DNA of 64,000 bases from Siphlonurus alternatus. Taxonomy: Eukaryota > Arthropoda > Insecta > Ephemeroptera > Siphlonuridae. The stretch spans positions 24,100,816 to 24,164,815 of the forward strand of contig OX463779.1 of NCBI GenBank assembly GCA_949825025.1. Direction: 5' to 3'. The notes beneath the pieces are model-generated. The model searched no databases and had not been told where the DNA came from. It was given only the letters and a program-made list of their open reading frames with translations. Shown here one piece after another: positions 35,170 through 49,300 of the stretch. Numbering within the stretch: the first letter of the stretch is position 1; each line of letters opens with the position of its first letter. The position numbers and the translations under genes are program-made.

Positions 35170-35177
35170 GTACAAAC

Positions 35178-36600
35178 AGACTATATAATATAATATATGG
35201 TTTACCGTCCACCCACATTGGTAGATTAAACATTTTACTTTATAGCAAACAAACATGCACACATTATAAAAATCAACAGAAAAATGAACTGCATTTTTTA
35301 ATTCAAGTAATTTTGTACAAAAGATATGTGGGGATAAAAAACAACATTACTTGGAAATTTAACATTTAAGTATGTATGTTTTAAATTGAGCCAGCCAAAA
35401 TACTGAGAAATTATCTCATAAAGTTCAATAATTTTTGAACCATTGACGTTTTATATTATATTCCTCGTTCTTTATCTCTCCAATTACAGAACAAAAATTT
35501 CTACACTTCAATGCAGACAAAAGAAGTTCTAATTCTTAAAAACCCAGAGTTATATACGTGTAAATTTGTAAAAATTCAAATTTTACTGAAGCCCGAGTGT
35601 ATATACCCAGCATGTCCTTGTCTGAGTACCCACATGAAAACTCTCGGCATGCCTGGCTACTACCAAGAAAGAGTTAGTAGGAGACGTCAGCGTGGACATT
35701 AGCAGTGGCGATCGTAAAACGTCTGCAAGATGAGCTGCTGCCATGCTGCAGGAGCCGCCGTCGCCGAGGTGAATTTCTCATATAGAGCCACGGGCTACCA
35801 CAACCACATCAAAAACTTATCTTAATTATACAAAAAAAATATATATATAAAATGAAATGGTCACATAAAAAATATATATTAAACTGCTTCTTGTATTAAA
35901 AATAAACATGTTATGTGAGAGTAACATTTTTTTTTATCCTATTCTAACTTGCAATAAAGTACGTTACATCTCATTATTATTATTATTGAAAATTTTATAC
36001 CAGCACATACTGTATACACAGACCACCTATACATTACATTAATAATTCAATGACGATACTTTTAATAATTCGACCTTGCTCAAGGCTATTTTAAGAAATG
36101 CCACTATTTTTAACGTTTCTATTTTACTTGGTTTCTAAATTATTCTCTTGCACGGTATAATATATTGTAAATTTTTTCAACTTAAAATTTTAAATATTTT
36201 AATTAATACAACCGCCGAGTACATGAAAATGTATAATATTCGTTTTTAAGACCATACAACATATTTTTAATTAGTTAAGCAAAAAAATAATAAATAAATA
36301 AAAATAGGTGCCTACTATAATTTAACATTATTCTGACTATTTTATTATAGTGTATCAATTTTATCATTCTCACGCAATAAAAAATAAATAAATTAATTAC
36401 ATACTTCCATCTCTGAGAAATCAACATACTATAACAATTTAGTACTGGTTACTGGTATACGACAGTACTTTATTTTGCTATATTATACTAAAGCATAATA
36501 CTGATTACTCATAAAAAAACCTCATCTACACTCGAAGTAATCTTTTACTTGTGTTACAAATTATGAAATTAGAAGAGCGTCGTACGTGTGTTCCGTTCTT
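35178..36600. other. AT-rich stretch, no gene seen
   Basis: A plus-strand frame at 35511-35702 is open but shows no motif. A GC-richer patch at 35680-35780 has no clear splice pair. Confidence 0.3.
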
Positions 36601-36602
36601 TT

Positions 36603-36760
36603 ATGTAAATATACACGTGACGTCACTTGGTCGCCTACTCTTCTGCCCACGTGTCCCTGACCTTGCCATGACGTCATCTAGACAAAAATATTTACATTAT
36701 CCAATCAGTGAAGCCATTATAAAAACCTTAGTTTTACTATGTAAGTATTAGATAGTGTAA
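36603..36760 (+). promoter_or_regulatory. Promoter-like cluster: two CREs, CCAAT, TATA
   Basis: In order on the plus strand: CACGTGACGTCAC (CRE with E-box) at about 36613, CACGTG near 36648, TGACGTCA at about 36670, CCAATCAG near 36700 and TTATAAAAA at about 36718, then GTAAGT at about 36741 and an acceptor-like TTTTAATAG at 36777-36785. The spacing fits a core promoter reading right. However, ATGTAAATAT on the left and ATATTTACAT on the right, each followed inward by TGACGTCA, also form an imperfect inverted repeat. A small palindromic element is therefore an alternative. Confidence 0.3.
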
Positions 36761-37322
36761 CCATGTTTCTTATTTATTTTAATAGCAAGAGAGAGTCTAT
36801 TATAGCAACGTATGCAGTCGAAGAGAGCAAACATCGGACGCGTGTAGTAATTTGTCTCTGTACATTTCTAACACGGACGACCATTCGTCTTCCTCGCTTC
36901 TCACCAACTAAAGCAGCCACAAAACTGATGATAAAAAATCAACACGCGCATTCTTCATGCTTCGAATACACTTCGCCTTCCTCAGTTCCGCTTGTCTTTT
37001 ACTTTTTTTTTTATATATATTATTATATGAATAATATTAACCGTCAACGTATCAAAATTTGATAAGGTCATGAGATCGAACCTTCTCATTCGTGTTAACT
37101 TTTCAACTTTATATGCGAAAGTAATTTTTCATATGTCTAAACTATTGAAGTAGCTTTAATAAATAATAATAAAAAAAAAAAAAAAAAATTGAGAACCATT
37201 CAATAATAAAATGTTCACCAAACAACAATAAATTTGACCTCTCACGACTTCAAAATATATATTTATTTTTTATTTAACTTTTGAAAAGTATTATACTTTT
37301 TACACCATTTGAATGGTACTAG

Positions 37323-37496
37323 TTTAATGGATGGACATGCAAATGTGACAGGCGGGTCCTGGTTCACCGCGTGTTTTTATGACGAGAAGAACCATTGCAG
37401 CCCCGCGGTGACCTCCTGTCTGTTGCCCGCGGAAGAAGAGGAGGACCTTATAACTATAGAGCTAACTCCACCTCGTTACGCCAGACAGCAGGCTAA
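37323..37496 (+). CDS. Candidate internal exon, unknown protein
   Basis: Seen: acceptor-like gtactag before 37323, GC-rich open frame, then donor AA|GTAAGC. The frame reads MDGHANVTGGSWFTACFYDE, NHCSPAVTSC, LLPAEEEEDLITIELTPPRY and ARQQAK; the ATG is at 37327, and without splicing a TAA follows at 37498. Three Cys residues, one N-glycosylation sequon (NVT) and an acidic cluster are visible. It lies about 570 bp downstream of the promoter-like cluster on the same strand. The family is not recognised and the acceptor lacks a strong pyrimidine tract. Confidence 0.3.
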
Positions 37497-37895
37497 GTAA
37501 GCGCGGCGCGGGGGTCGAACATTGATCTGGCGTTGCAGATATTAGCCATCGATCAGTCAAAGATGCTCGTACAGATACCACCTCCTAGTCTAGAGAGGTC
37601 AGACAACACGGATACATTTTCGCACTCTCGGTGCCGTCCTCTGTGAACTTATTTACTGTAATTATAGTTACATATTTAGCAATGTACCTTTAAATGGGTT
37701 TAAGTCAGATGTTATGGTAATTTCTTGTTAGGGACTTATATTTATTTTGTTATTGTATCTCAAATAAATAAATATAAATAAAATATAGATACGAGGTTTT
37801 GCTATTGACTTGCAAATATAGCTTTGTTTTTTAAATGGTAAACTTAATAATATTTTTAGAACTTGAATCTACAGTGTAAAGTTTATAAACAATAC

Positions 37896-37926
37896 CAGAG
37901 AGCTTTGATTTAATCAAAGCTCTCTG
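37896..37926. repeat. Perfect short palindrome
   Basis: CAGAGAGCTTTGAT, then TTA, then its exact complement: a 14-bp stem with a 3-nt loop. Function unknown. Confidence 0.9.
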
Positions 37927-40900
37927 ACAATATATTAAAATATTTATTTCTGTATTTTCATTTCATCACTCAAAATATATTAAATTTAATTCCTTAGGGC
38001 ATATATTCAATTCAAATTAATTTCATAATTTATTTTAAACTTCACATAGTAATCTTGATAACATTATAGAAAAATAAATAGTTAAATTAAATTATATTTG
38101 ATATTCTAGATATCTCCTTTATTATCAAATTGTATTACACTTGTGTATATAATAATAAATATACCATATCGGTATATTTTTCTAACCTGTTAAAATAAAT
38201 GAAAATTAAATGTTTTGACAGTTACAGATCGATTTATATATATTAAATTCCAACGATTATAACATTTCTATCATCATAGTTTGCTAAAATTGGTTTATTT
38301 TTTTTTATTATATTATATATTATAATACGTAATCTTAAATTACATTCGTATAAATCAAAATAAACAATTTAATTTTCATTACAATCTGATCATTTTGTCG
38401 CATCATATAACATGTTATAGGTTTATATATTAGAAGTGAGCCGACAAATGTAAACTGGAGCTGGCTCCTCCAAGTTTGCCCCGTAAGATGAACTGATAAG
38501 CACGTGATGATGGAGGTAACTTCACGTTCCCAGACACGGGGGGAACCAGAGCTATACAAAAATTATATACATATTTTTTTTTCTTTTTCGTATCAATCTA
38601 CGTCATTTACTTTCAGCCACGTCATATTAAAAAATGCCAGCACAAGGAGAAATTTATGCGCGTATACAAAACTTTTTTTTATATATATATATAATATTTA
38701 ACTTCGAATGATGATGTATGGGAGCAGCAACACACTGTGAAAGTTGAAAGCTATCGAGAAAAAAATTGAGATGAAAAAAAGATGAATTTTAAAATACGTC
38801 ACACTATATAAAATATATATGTAACAATTTAATATAATTTGAATGCTATAATGAGAAAAAAAAAATGAAATATTTATTTTATTCTGTAATTGTGTCATTA
38901 TATCGATTGATTCCTACGATTAATATGTAAAAAAAAAAATTATTATATCATGCAACAAGAATGATGTAAGCCGCAAGGTTATTTATTTCAACACCTGATT
39001 TTGATTCACTTTGAAGCTGTCATACTCAGGTGATTAACATCAAGCCTGCCAAACTCTTCTCGAGGAAGAGAGGGGGGCGTGGCGAGTGACCGCAGCCTCG
39101 CGAGGTCCATGCAGAGTAACAGGAGGACATCGCGACACACAGAGATGTCGGTGAGATGAAACAAACTACTCCTCCCTCTTTTTTTTTAACAAGTTCACGA
39201 GTTCAACTACAGTTGCAAAGCACGTATATCAACAACAACTATAATACCTATACAAAACTTTTATATGTTAATAATTATAACATAGCAAAAATATTAACCA
39301 GTCTATTAAAATCTCATAATTTTTTTTAAAAATATAATATTTAATATACAGGAATTGAATTAAAGTCATGACTTTGCTAAATTACATATTTATTTTTTAC
39401 TAATAATACGCATCATGACAAGCATTTTGATATATATAATATTTTGATTTATAATTTATAATGAGATATACAAGATATAAAAATATCTCATGAGATTTGA
39501 TTTAAATATTTTTTTTTAAATAAATAAAATGATGTAACATATATATAAGTTTGAACTATAAGGTTTGTTTTGATTATTGCTTATGCATCAACAGCTTTCC
39601 CCGTGATCAGCATGTAGTATATTATTCAGTTGGTCGACAAGGTATTGTGTAGAAGCGATAGTTGCCGATCAATCAATTATGTTTAAAGTTGCTTCTGCTA
39701 TGTTATATAGCTATAGCGGTGCTCCCGGCTAAGAAAGCGACATCTGCACATGCGTGGGAACGAGGCTGCTGCAATAAGGACCGTATAATAAAACAGCTGA
39801 CTTTGAGAATCACAGCTTGACTGCGGGGGCGTCAACGTCCTTGCCACCTGTATATATTATACCAAGCTATACACATTTAGGATATTGTCTGTTGATACAT
39901 ATGGAAAAATGGACCAGGAAGAAAAAAATAAATTGGCCAGAAAAGCCTATAACCCAAACTTGAGGTTAAATGTTATCGTACGTGCCTTTCGTCTCACGCT
40001 CTCAAATACATTCATTTTATTCTCTCTTTATAACGATATAGCACATAACAAGCCTAACATATTATAATACCCTTCAAGCTAAATCCTATAACACGAAGAT
40101 ATAAAAAGTATTTTAATTTTATTTATATATATTTTTTATAAAGACAACACAACATTGTAAAATTGAGTTATCTTAGTATTTCTTTTCATGTCATAGGCAT
40201 TTTAATAGAAAAATGATAATAATTTGTCTTACAACACAACACAATATAAAGGAAAATTAAGTTGCTATTATTTTTGAAGTAAATAAATCTTATATTATAC
40301 AACTGCAGAAAAGTAGAATATAATAAATGACACGCAACTTAAGAACTAAAACAAGAGAGTCTTGCATGGAGCGTCAGTATGAACTTCTCTTGAAACCCTA
40401 ATTTGTTGGAGTTGCAACTCCTAGACAAAGATATTCAGATTTTTAAAATTGAGAGTTGACTCTAGCAATCCCTATAAAAAAATTCAACTTTGCCACGCCT
40501 TCATAACCTTCGGGACAATACTCTGCTTATGAATATAATTTAAGTTCGTTCTGTCTCGATATATGTATCATATAAGAGAATATATTTCATAAAGTAAATT
40601 CACTAATTAATTCGTTTTTAATTGTGTATAAACCATACATGATTATATTTTTAATCTAATTGATGCAAAGGTTTTACTAAAAAAAAAAAAATGAAGAGCT
40701 ATAAAATTTAATTAAAATTCAATTGATACACTGATACACAATCTAAAATAAAATAAAAGATTAGACAGTACAGTATGTAGAAGAAATTATGTTGTTGTTA
40801 TTCTTATGCATTATATTATATTTATGTAACATCGATTGTTTGACCTGATGTGATAAATATTTACTGCATCGATCGGCATATACATTACAATAAAGTATGT

Positions 40901-43900
40901 AACAAATTGTCGTTGTTTTTATCTGTTTGTGTCGAGGTGTAATCGGATAGCACTTGACCTGACCTGAGGAGAATCAGAGAAACTGCTGCAAGATGACGAT
41001 GATGACGCGGGGGAGGGGCAGCAGCAGACAAGTGGGACGTGGGAACGATCATGGGCCGGCTACCCTGGATCATGGTGATATCTCTCTCCCTCTTTCTTTG
41101 TGCACGTGTTGTCTTACAGTGAATCACCGTCACGCGTGAGGAATACCAGATTAAAAACATGCACTCAATCTTATTTCCACTGCATTAAATTTTATATGCA
41201 ACTGCAACAGCATTCAAAGTGTAAATTGCTTTTAAAGTCATTCAAGTCTATTATATAATAAGAAATGAATGCTGCAGAATAAGTTGCATAAACTCCACGG
41301 GGTGTATATAATATTTCATCATAAATTTTAATGTATAATATTATAAAAGTAATGTTTTTTTATGTATCGCTATATAAATTATACATATTTGATATGTTAT
41401 AATAAAATATATATAAAAATATGCATTTTAAAAATGTTCTCAATTAAAATATTATTAAAAACTTGATTAAACAAGTCTTAAAAAAATATGAAAATTATGA
41501 CATTTTTATTAGAGTATCATCATTATTATTTTTTTAATATCTTTTAGATTTGAATAAATTTTGCATTAAAATGTCACTTAAATAAAAATTTTAATTAATT
41601 TTTACCATATTATATAAACTTTGTCGCGTCGCATGTTAAGAAGAAATACTGCACGTGTACGTAGTTCTTAAGTGAAAGGAAATTAATCGTGCGGAATTTG
41701 TCATTATAATAACTAGCGGTGACGCGACGTGGTGGCGGCGCTAGCTTGTTGGTTACGTAAGGCTATGGACGCACCCAGGAGGCTGGGCCTCGGTGGCGCC
41801 TCGGTGGCCCCTGACCCTCACCCCGCTCACTCGCGCTTGTAATGGATGGCCCCTGGTGGCCCCCGCTGTGCCACTCACTGCTGCAACAACATTACATGAG
41901 ATACGACCGCTCGCCGCCAAATGGGACACGCGCACACACACAACTCAAACCAATAAATTGCAATACTGTATGACATTTTAACTTTTTGACTATGGTTACA
42001 TAATAGAATTTAATAGCTGGAAAAACACAATGAGAGGCTATGGTATTCTATTTTTTGTAGCATGGCTATACAAGTCTAGACGTTCTATGATATTTAAAGT
42101 ATATTTTTAGCTTCTACACTTCTAGTAGACTCACAATAAGTATCATATACTTCACATTAATATCAAAATTATTACATTTTATTAGAGATCTCAACGCAGG
42201 GTATAGAAACAAAAGCTTTCTATTTTCAACGCGAGTTGGCAGCACAAGGCAGACAAGTCTCGTCTAATTTTTTTTTTTTTTTTTTTTTTTTTTTGCTTTT
42301 CTCTTACTTTTTTAACTACTACGACAAAAAACAGAACCGAGACTAAATATTTAATTAAATAAAACTTGAAGAGGTTAACAGTTCTAACTCTTTTTTTTTT
42401 TATACATATTAAAATACTTTCTAAAGATTCTAATTCATCTATTAAATAATCCTCCCTCTTACTATTAGATTTCTTACTCCTAAAATAGTTTTTTAATGTT
42501 CATTTTAATTAATTTAAAACAATGATTTCACATAAATGAATTCATTGAGTATAATACATCTCAGAGAGAAAGAGAGAGAAAATTACATTACTTGACTATG
42601 TAAAAAGATTAATGTATGTTATGAAAATTTAAGTGCTTCACCGTCCAGTAAAACATAAAAGCTCATATATACATTATAATGATTTCATATATACTGATGG
42701 CATGCAAACAAGAAAGAGATATACCTGTACCATATTCTCATTTACGTTTCGAGTTTCAATCTGTGCGTGCTAGTCATTATGGAAGGACAGAGACATTTAT
42801 CCGACGCCCCTGCTTGCATTTGCTTGCCTTGTTGTTCATTCGAGAAAAAGGAGGAGGAGGAGGTATTATTTACCGAGGTGGTGTGTATATGCATGGATGA
42901 ACGCACACGCTCGGGTGGTAGTTATATTATATATATATATAATAGTATTGGTGGTGGTGGCAGCGCACCTCGTAAAGAACATTTAATAAAGGGAACTCCC
43001 ACTGGCGCGCCGCAATCGTTCGGCCGTAAAGTACATCGTATTCGATATGTCTTATAAATCGGTCTGCTGGCTAGAGAAGAACGAGACATTTATCTCTCTA
43101 CAATGACGGGTGAGAGAGGAAAACTACGGAGTGCAGACATTATTTAACCATTGCTCTGTTACTTCCTTGTGTAGTAAATCAGAAGCCTAATGTAGCTATA
43201 TACATTTCTATGCTTTACGATAGCACGATTGATTTAAGACAATTAAAAGGGATTCAATTAATGTACTGTAATATATAGACGTTTAAATTTATTTTGCAGG
43301 ACCACAGAGTTATGCGAAAACTTCATTGAATAAATAAATATTATTATTCCATCCATAAAAAGTTGATAAATCAATTTCTTCAAATTATTTAATATTTATG
43401 CTTATTAGCAGCTGAAAAAAAAATGTTTATTTAAGTTGTCACATAATGCACTCATTCATTATATATAAAAAGAGGACTTGCTTTCATTCAATTTTTTTTT
43501 TTTTTTTTTTTTTAATTTCATTTTTTTATTAATTTATTTTTAGTTTTTTAATCAAACCACAATTAGGTACTATTCACTAATTACTCACTAAGTTTTTGAA
43601 ACCCCGAACATTCCGAAACCCTAACTTGAGTGAAAAATGATGACCATTTATAGAATACGATATCATGCAATGTTTTTTTTTTTAAATATCAAAGCAACAA
43701 AAAACGTATGCAAAATAATTCGAAGAAGAATTAAAAAAAAGCATGTCGGTTGACGTTGTCTAAACTGAATCAGAAATTATACGCATAAATTCGCATCTCA
43801 AGACATCTTACAATAGTAGTAAATTTGACATGTTTTAAAACTTTGACTGCATTAATTGTATTGTATAGAAAATACATTGAGAATTATACTTTTGTTCGCT

Positions 43901-46029
43901 ACTTACATATTATATTGAAGAAACAATTATTTCCTTATCGTCTCCAGCATATATATTTATATATTCTTCTTTCTTCATTCAAAAAAAATTTATGACTGAA
44001 TTAATTAGGTATTGTATTAATTAAACATTAAGTAGTTTTATTACATATAAAGGATGTAACTTGTCACTGTAATTCATGTCACAGAACATTCCTTTATAAG
44101 AATTTATTTCTAAATGTTTACATTCTAAATAATGGTGTAATAGGATATTCACAGGGTTTCATTTAGCGTAGTGCAGGCAGCAACAACAAAGTATTATACG
44201 CGGGCAGCTACAGCAGCACACGTCTCGCGAGCTAGACGTTGCATTTATTATTACACTGCAGCAGGATGAGCGTAGCACGGCGCCACGCAGCGTAACTCGA
44301 GCAGGCACGAGGCTTTGGGTTTCAGGGCGAGGAGGAGACGGTCAGCAGCCGGGGGTCAGCGGTAGCCGTCTCGTGACCCCGGCTACAGCGCATACTTTTC
44401 ACAACCATGCACTTACTACTTGTTGTAGTATAGAAAGAAAGAGACTTCGAAAGAAGACCATTTAAATTGGATATTTTTCAACTTGACAAACTGCACCAAT
44501 GTGATAAGTTCGGTGTAAATAAAAATAAGTTGTAATCATACTCAAGGTATTTTTAAAATTAACTCAATGCTTAGAAATGGTCCGGATCCTCGCATAAAGT
44601 GTATGCACCACACAATACAAAAGATTTAATAAATGATGTGGAGCGCTTGAGATATTGTATGAATTGTATTTTCTGTGCCAATTTGGCTAGCACAATTTTA
44701 ATACTTAAAAATATCCATAATTAACGTTTGTTATGCAAAACATCGATTATTTCTTTCAGACAGCATATTTCTCCAACTGCTTCTTTGGATTACAAGCATG
44801 CTGACAGTAAATAAATTAACATTGAATTCGTTTATAACTACATTATTTTTAAAAACAGAGAACCAATATCTTGGGAGGTAGATAGAAATTTGCGATTTCA
44901 ATGTACCTTGGGGCTGTTTTTTTTTACAGGGAGGCAAGAGGCCTTAAGAAGGATGCGGGTGAGGCCTCCTTTTGTACTAACGGTGGTTGTTATACGACTT
45001 ACGTGTACTCACTTAAGCAAAAGGCGAATGACCAAATTGCGTCTGTATATACGTAGAGTTATTGCCCGGCTCGTTTGCTGGTTAATAGCTGATCGGATCG
45101 CACACTAATTGCTCCAGAAAGCTCGAGTAAACCAGTTGGAGCTTTGTTATCAAAGCAATAATACACCCTGCTGCATGGAAGGCGCAGCAGCAGAAGGGGA
45201 AAAAAAAATAATCGCCGCTTAGAGCAAAGCTTTAAAGTTAAAAACGATCGCAGACCTAATTGTTGCCGTTATCTTATAATATATAAGACTGAATGTGAAG
45301 CAAAGAAAACAAGATTTTCAGACTCTTAATAGCTCATGTGAGCAACTTTAATTGTTGAAACTTGTAACTCTTAAGTACGCATTACTAGCATTGAATAATT
45401 CATTAACGCGTTTTATGGCCAAATATTGTCCTTTCTCGGTAAAATCGCGGCAATTTAGCTCTGATCTAAGAAATCTAAAACCGTTCAGGCAATCAAAAGT
45501 ATATCTTGATGAGGGTTAAAAAAATAAATATTTTTAAGACAAAAAATAAAGAAGGCTCAGTGAGTATTTAGACATTAAATTAAATTCAACTTAAAAATAA
45601 TTGCCATGCAATGAAACACTTTGATGGATAAGTACAAACTACAAATAAATGTAGAAAAAGTTGTTGTATTAAAAGTGTAATAAAATTTATTCTATTTAGT
45701 ATTTACCAAAAACATTTCCGCGTTCGATTTACATGTAATGAGTGTACAGAGACTGAAGAGAGAGAAATAAATCACTCTGCGCAAAGTCGATCATAATTTG
45801 GAAAAAAGTGCAAACACAAGAATTCAAGATTTCCTCATTCTTGCAAATTAAAGCAAAATCGTCGAAAGCAAAATAAAGTAATACTATTATAGCACCTATT
45901 TGACTTGAAATGTAAATACATATAGTATTGTTATATATCACTTATATCAGTGTAACGAGTACTATAGTATAAATAGTATACTTCAATTATACACAATTCA
46001 AAAAAGTTAACAGTAAAGAAAAAAAAAAG

Positions 46030-46380
46030 AACGCATTACGTTTAAAAGCTAAGAATACGGGCGCATATGGTGCCTGCTATACGCCACCCGCAACACACAC
46101 AAGTACGCTGGGCTACGAACATGCACGGTGCAGGACATTTAAATTGGAGAACAAGTAACATGTTCGGTCAGGGAAACTTGGAAGCCTGAAGGCTCGGAGC
46201 AGCCACCGCCGCCGAGGTTTTTGTCTTACCCGCTGGCTCCACTATTCAAACATTTTAATCTTGTTTAACGTTGCGCACGCCATTACTCATTAAACGTCTA
46301 CAAATTGATGACAAGCCACAATTACGCATGCTTCGCTGCACGGTTTTAATTGTGGCCTCAAGCAACATTAGACAGAAAAC
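46030..46380. other. Mixed-composition block, possible conserved noncoding element
   Basis: About 350 bp of non-repetitive sequence with balanced composition inside very AT-rich DNA. It includes TAACATGTT, ACAATTACGCATGC and TTTTAATTGTGGCC, which resemble homeodomain and other factor sites. No ORF with a domain. Call rests on composition alone. Confidence 0.2.
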
Positions 46381-49300
46381 GTCGTCTTTTTTTTTATATA
46401 TATATTTTCATGTGAGTTGTATCTTGAGGAATTTTATGTGAAATGAAAGTAAAACTGGACCTTGCCAGCAGCCAGAAACATGGCAGCAGCTAGGTAAGTT
46501 GGGGGGCCTAAGAATGTAACATTATAGTAGAGAGACACCCGGCCTTAGGCCTCTTCATACGCCCCATTCAAGACGCAAAATTTTCTATATAGTCAACAAT
46601 GGCTAACAATAGCTTCAGGAGAAACACAATTATAAAAATAACTTATATTTTTTACATCGTTCAATAAGCTAACGCTTCCTCTGCTTATTGTTACATACAT
46701 GTATAACATGATCGTACTGCCCAAGCCCGAGGGTATCATATAACCTTTGACCTACCCCAACACTCCCGCCCTAACTTAATTAACCCTCACAGTCTGGTAC
46801 TTTTGGTATCACATAGCAACAAGTGCCTGCCTTATATGTATATTACTATAACGATAAATTCTCTAAGTTATAATGTAGCCATTATATATGTGTATGTATA
46901 TATAACATATTACACAATGCAAGTACAAACATTAAATATATGTAAGTCTTTATGTAATATTATATTATAGTTACAAAAATATAATAAAATAAAGAAGCAA
47001 TTATCATCAATTAAATTTCAGTTTTTATTTAACATTTATAAAGTTAAAAAAAGTGAATGAATAGTTTATATGAGGAACTTGTCTCAAAACTATAATAAAC
47101 ATAAAATTATTATATATAATATATAACAAAATTTTATAATTTTATATAAACATTAATTAGCAGAGATGTAATAAATATACATTATTGTGTAAGTCCATTT
47201 ATGTATATAAATACAATAATATAGCAATATATACAGTGTTTCTTTATATATAATATACCTTGATGTATAAAGTGTGTAGTTAATTAAAAAGGAATTTATA
47301 AATAATTCCAGTATGCGCAAGCATCAACACTTTTCTTTGTGGCATACTTCTTTTCTCTCTCACATCACAACTTTATACTACAGACTTTTAATGAGTGATA
47401 AGGAAATTGATGCATGCAAGCATTTTCTGACGAGACTAATTGAAAAGTATGCAAGCAAGCGTTGATATAGCTAGCTATATAGTCAGCTTTTCTCATGCAT
47501 GACGTCTACTGTAAAACAATGCTGCTTATATACTTGCTACCGGCGTAAAAACAAGACCGCCAAGTGTTTTAATTAGCTTGCGGAGATTCAGAAAGAAAAA
47601 AAAAACGTCTGAGACGTCCTTTATAGAGTGGGTTTCTGCAGGGCAAGGGCGGAGTATATAAAAACTGCCTTACTTGACTCCAAAACGTGAGGCCCGAGGG
47701 AGAGGATGTCAAGTCAAAAACTGACATCCACATCAGAGATATAAATATTTTGAGAATTTAAATAACGATTTTTGATATCTAATTTTCAATGACTAAAAAT
47801 AAGAAAGTTACTCTGATATTTAAAAAAAATAAAATAAAAATGTATGTAGTATACAGTTTGAATCATGCTTGATGTGACTGAGAGAATTCGAAGCGGCCAC
47901 CGACTACAATCAGGCAATAGAAATTCCCATCGTCACCCTAAGCTGCCTAAGGTGAAATATTTGCACGTCAATTCAATGACAGGTGCATAAAAAAAATAAA
48001 AAAGTTTAAAAAAAAAAGAGGAATCAACCGATGAGTATCTCAACTTACATACTATTATACTTTTGAAGTTTACCGCACTAGTGGAATTTATTCACCATAC
48101 CAAACCCTTTAGTGTTGTCAAGTGATTAAAATATTTTAAGTTTATACATAAAAAAAATAGGGAATTTTTTCGATGATATCGGTATTGTATAGTATTGAGT
48201 GCGGGACGGTTAAAGCATAAAGCACAAGGATTTTTGTTATCTTATGTTTGCCACCCTGTCTCTTTGTGGCTATAATGTGTTTCTGTGGTGTCTGCAAGGG
48301 GTATAACTCACACGAACCAACGATGCCCTAAGATTAACTTGTTCCATTTCCGTGGCAGACTGTGGAAACTATTCGAACGACACGGGAATATTTCACGCGT
48401 GAACATGACGTGCTCACAAGAACAGAGCTGATAGCGACAGAATGACAACTTCACTCCACATTAAAGAGAGAGAACTTAATCAAATGAACCATGAGATGTG
48501 GACGATTAAAAAAAAAGTACACAAAAAAATCGTAACAAAATTTATAATGGTTAATATCAACACCTTTTTTTCTATATAATATATACAACACTATTATACT
48601 GTATATAGAATTAATTTATGAGTTGTCTTATAACTGAGTTGATGTTAATGAAACTCTATTTGAATACTTGAATACTTTTTTTGTGGAAAAATTCCTTTTG
48701 TCTAGGAGATTTAAACGCATCACGATTTACAAATTTACAAAGATTTACTTATTTCTAAATTATTCATGTTTATACAGTTTTGCCAAATAAATCAAAAAAT
48801 ATACTTTGTTTCTCATGCACTTTTCACGTAATATATGCACATTATGCACATCAAAAGTTCACACAGTGTACTCATCTATAATACCACTAAAAAAATACAG
48901 TTTTAACAAGCATTTTGTCTTGTTCTTTATATTGTTAAATTATGTTTGTATGAATTTATTATATAATGTATTATGTTGAATTGGCTTGATTGTTCCATCA
49001 AATAAATATTAAGAGAAATTTTATTTTTTAAGAAATAAAAAACCTGGTTAATTTACTAAAAACATTTTTTTATCTTCTTTAATGTTTAAACTTTAAACTG
49101 TACCCTTAAAAATGTTTAAGTTGTAAAAAAAATGAAATATATCAAATAAAAATAAATATTATTGAAGAGTTAATTCTTATGCGTAGTATTGTATTTATAC
49201 ATGTAAATGCAAATAAACACTCGCCGTATATAATTTCGCAAGAATTGTGTCACTACAACAGGTAAAGAATTACTGTCTTGCGGGCCCAATGGTGCACGCA

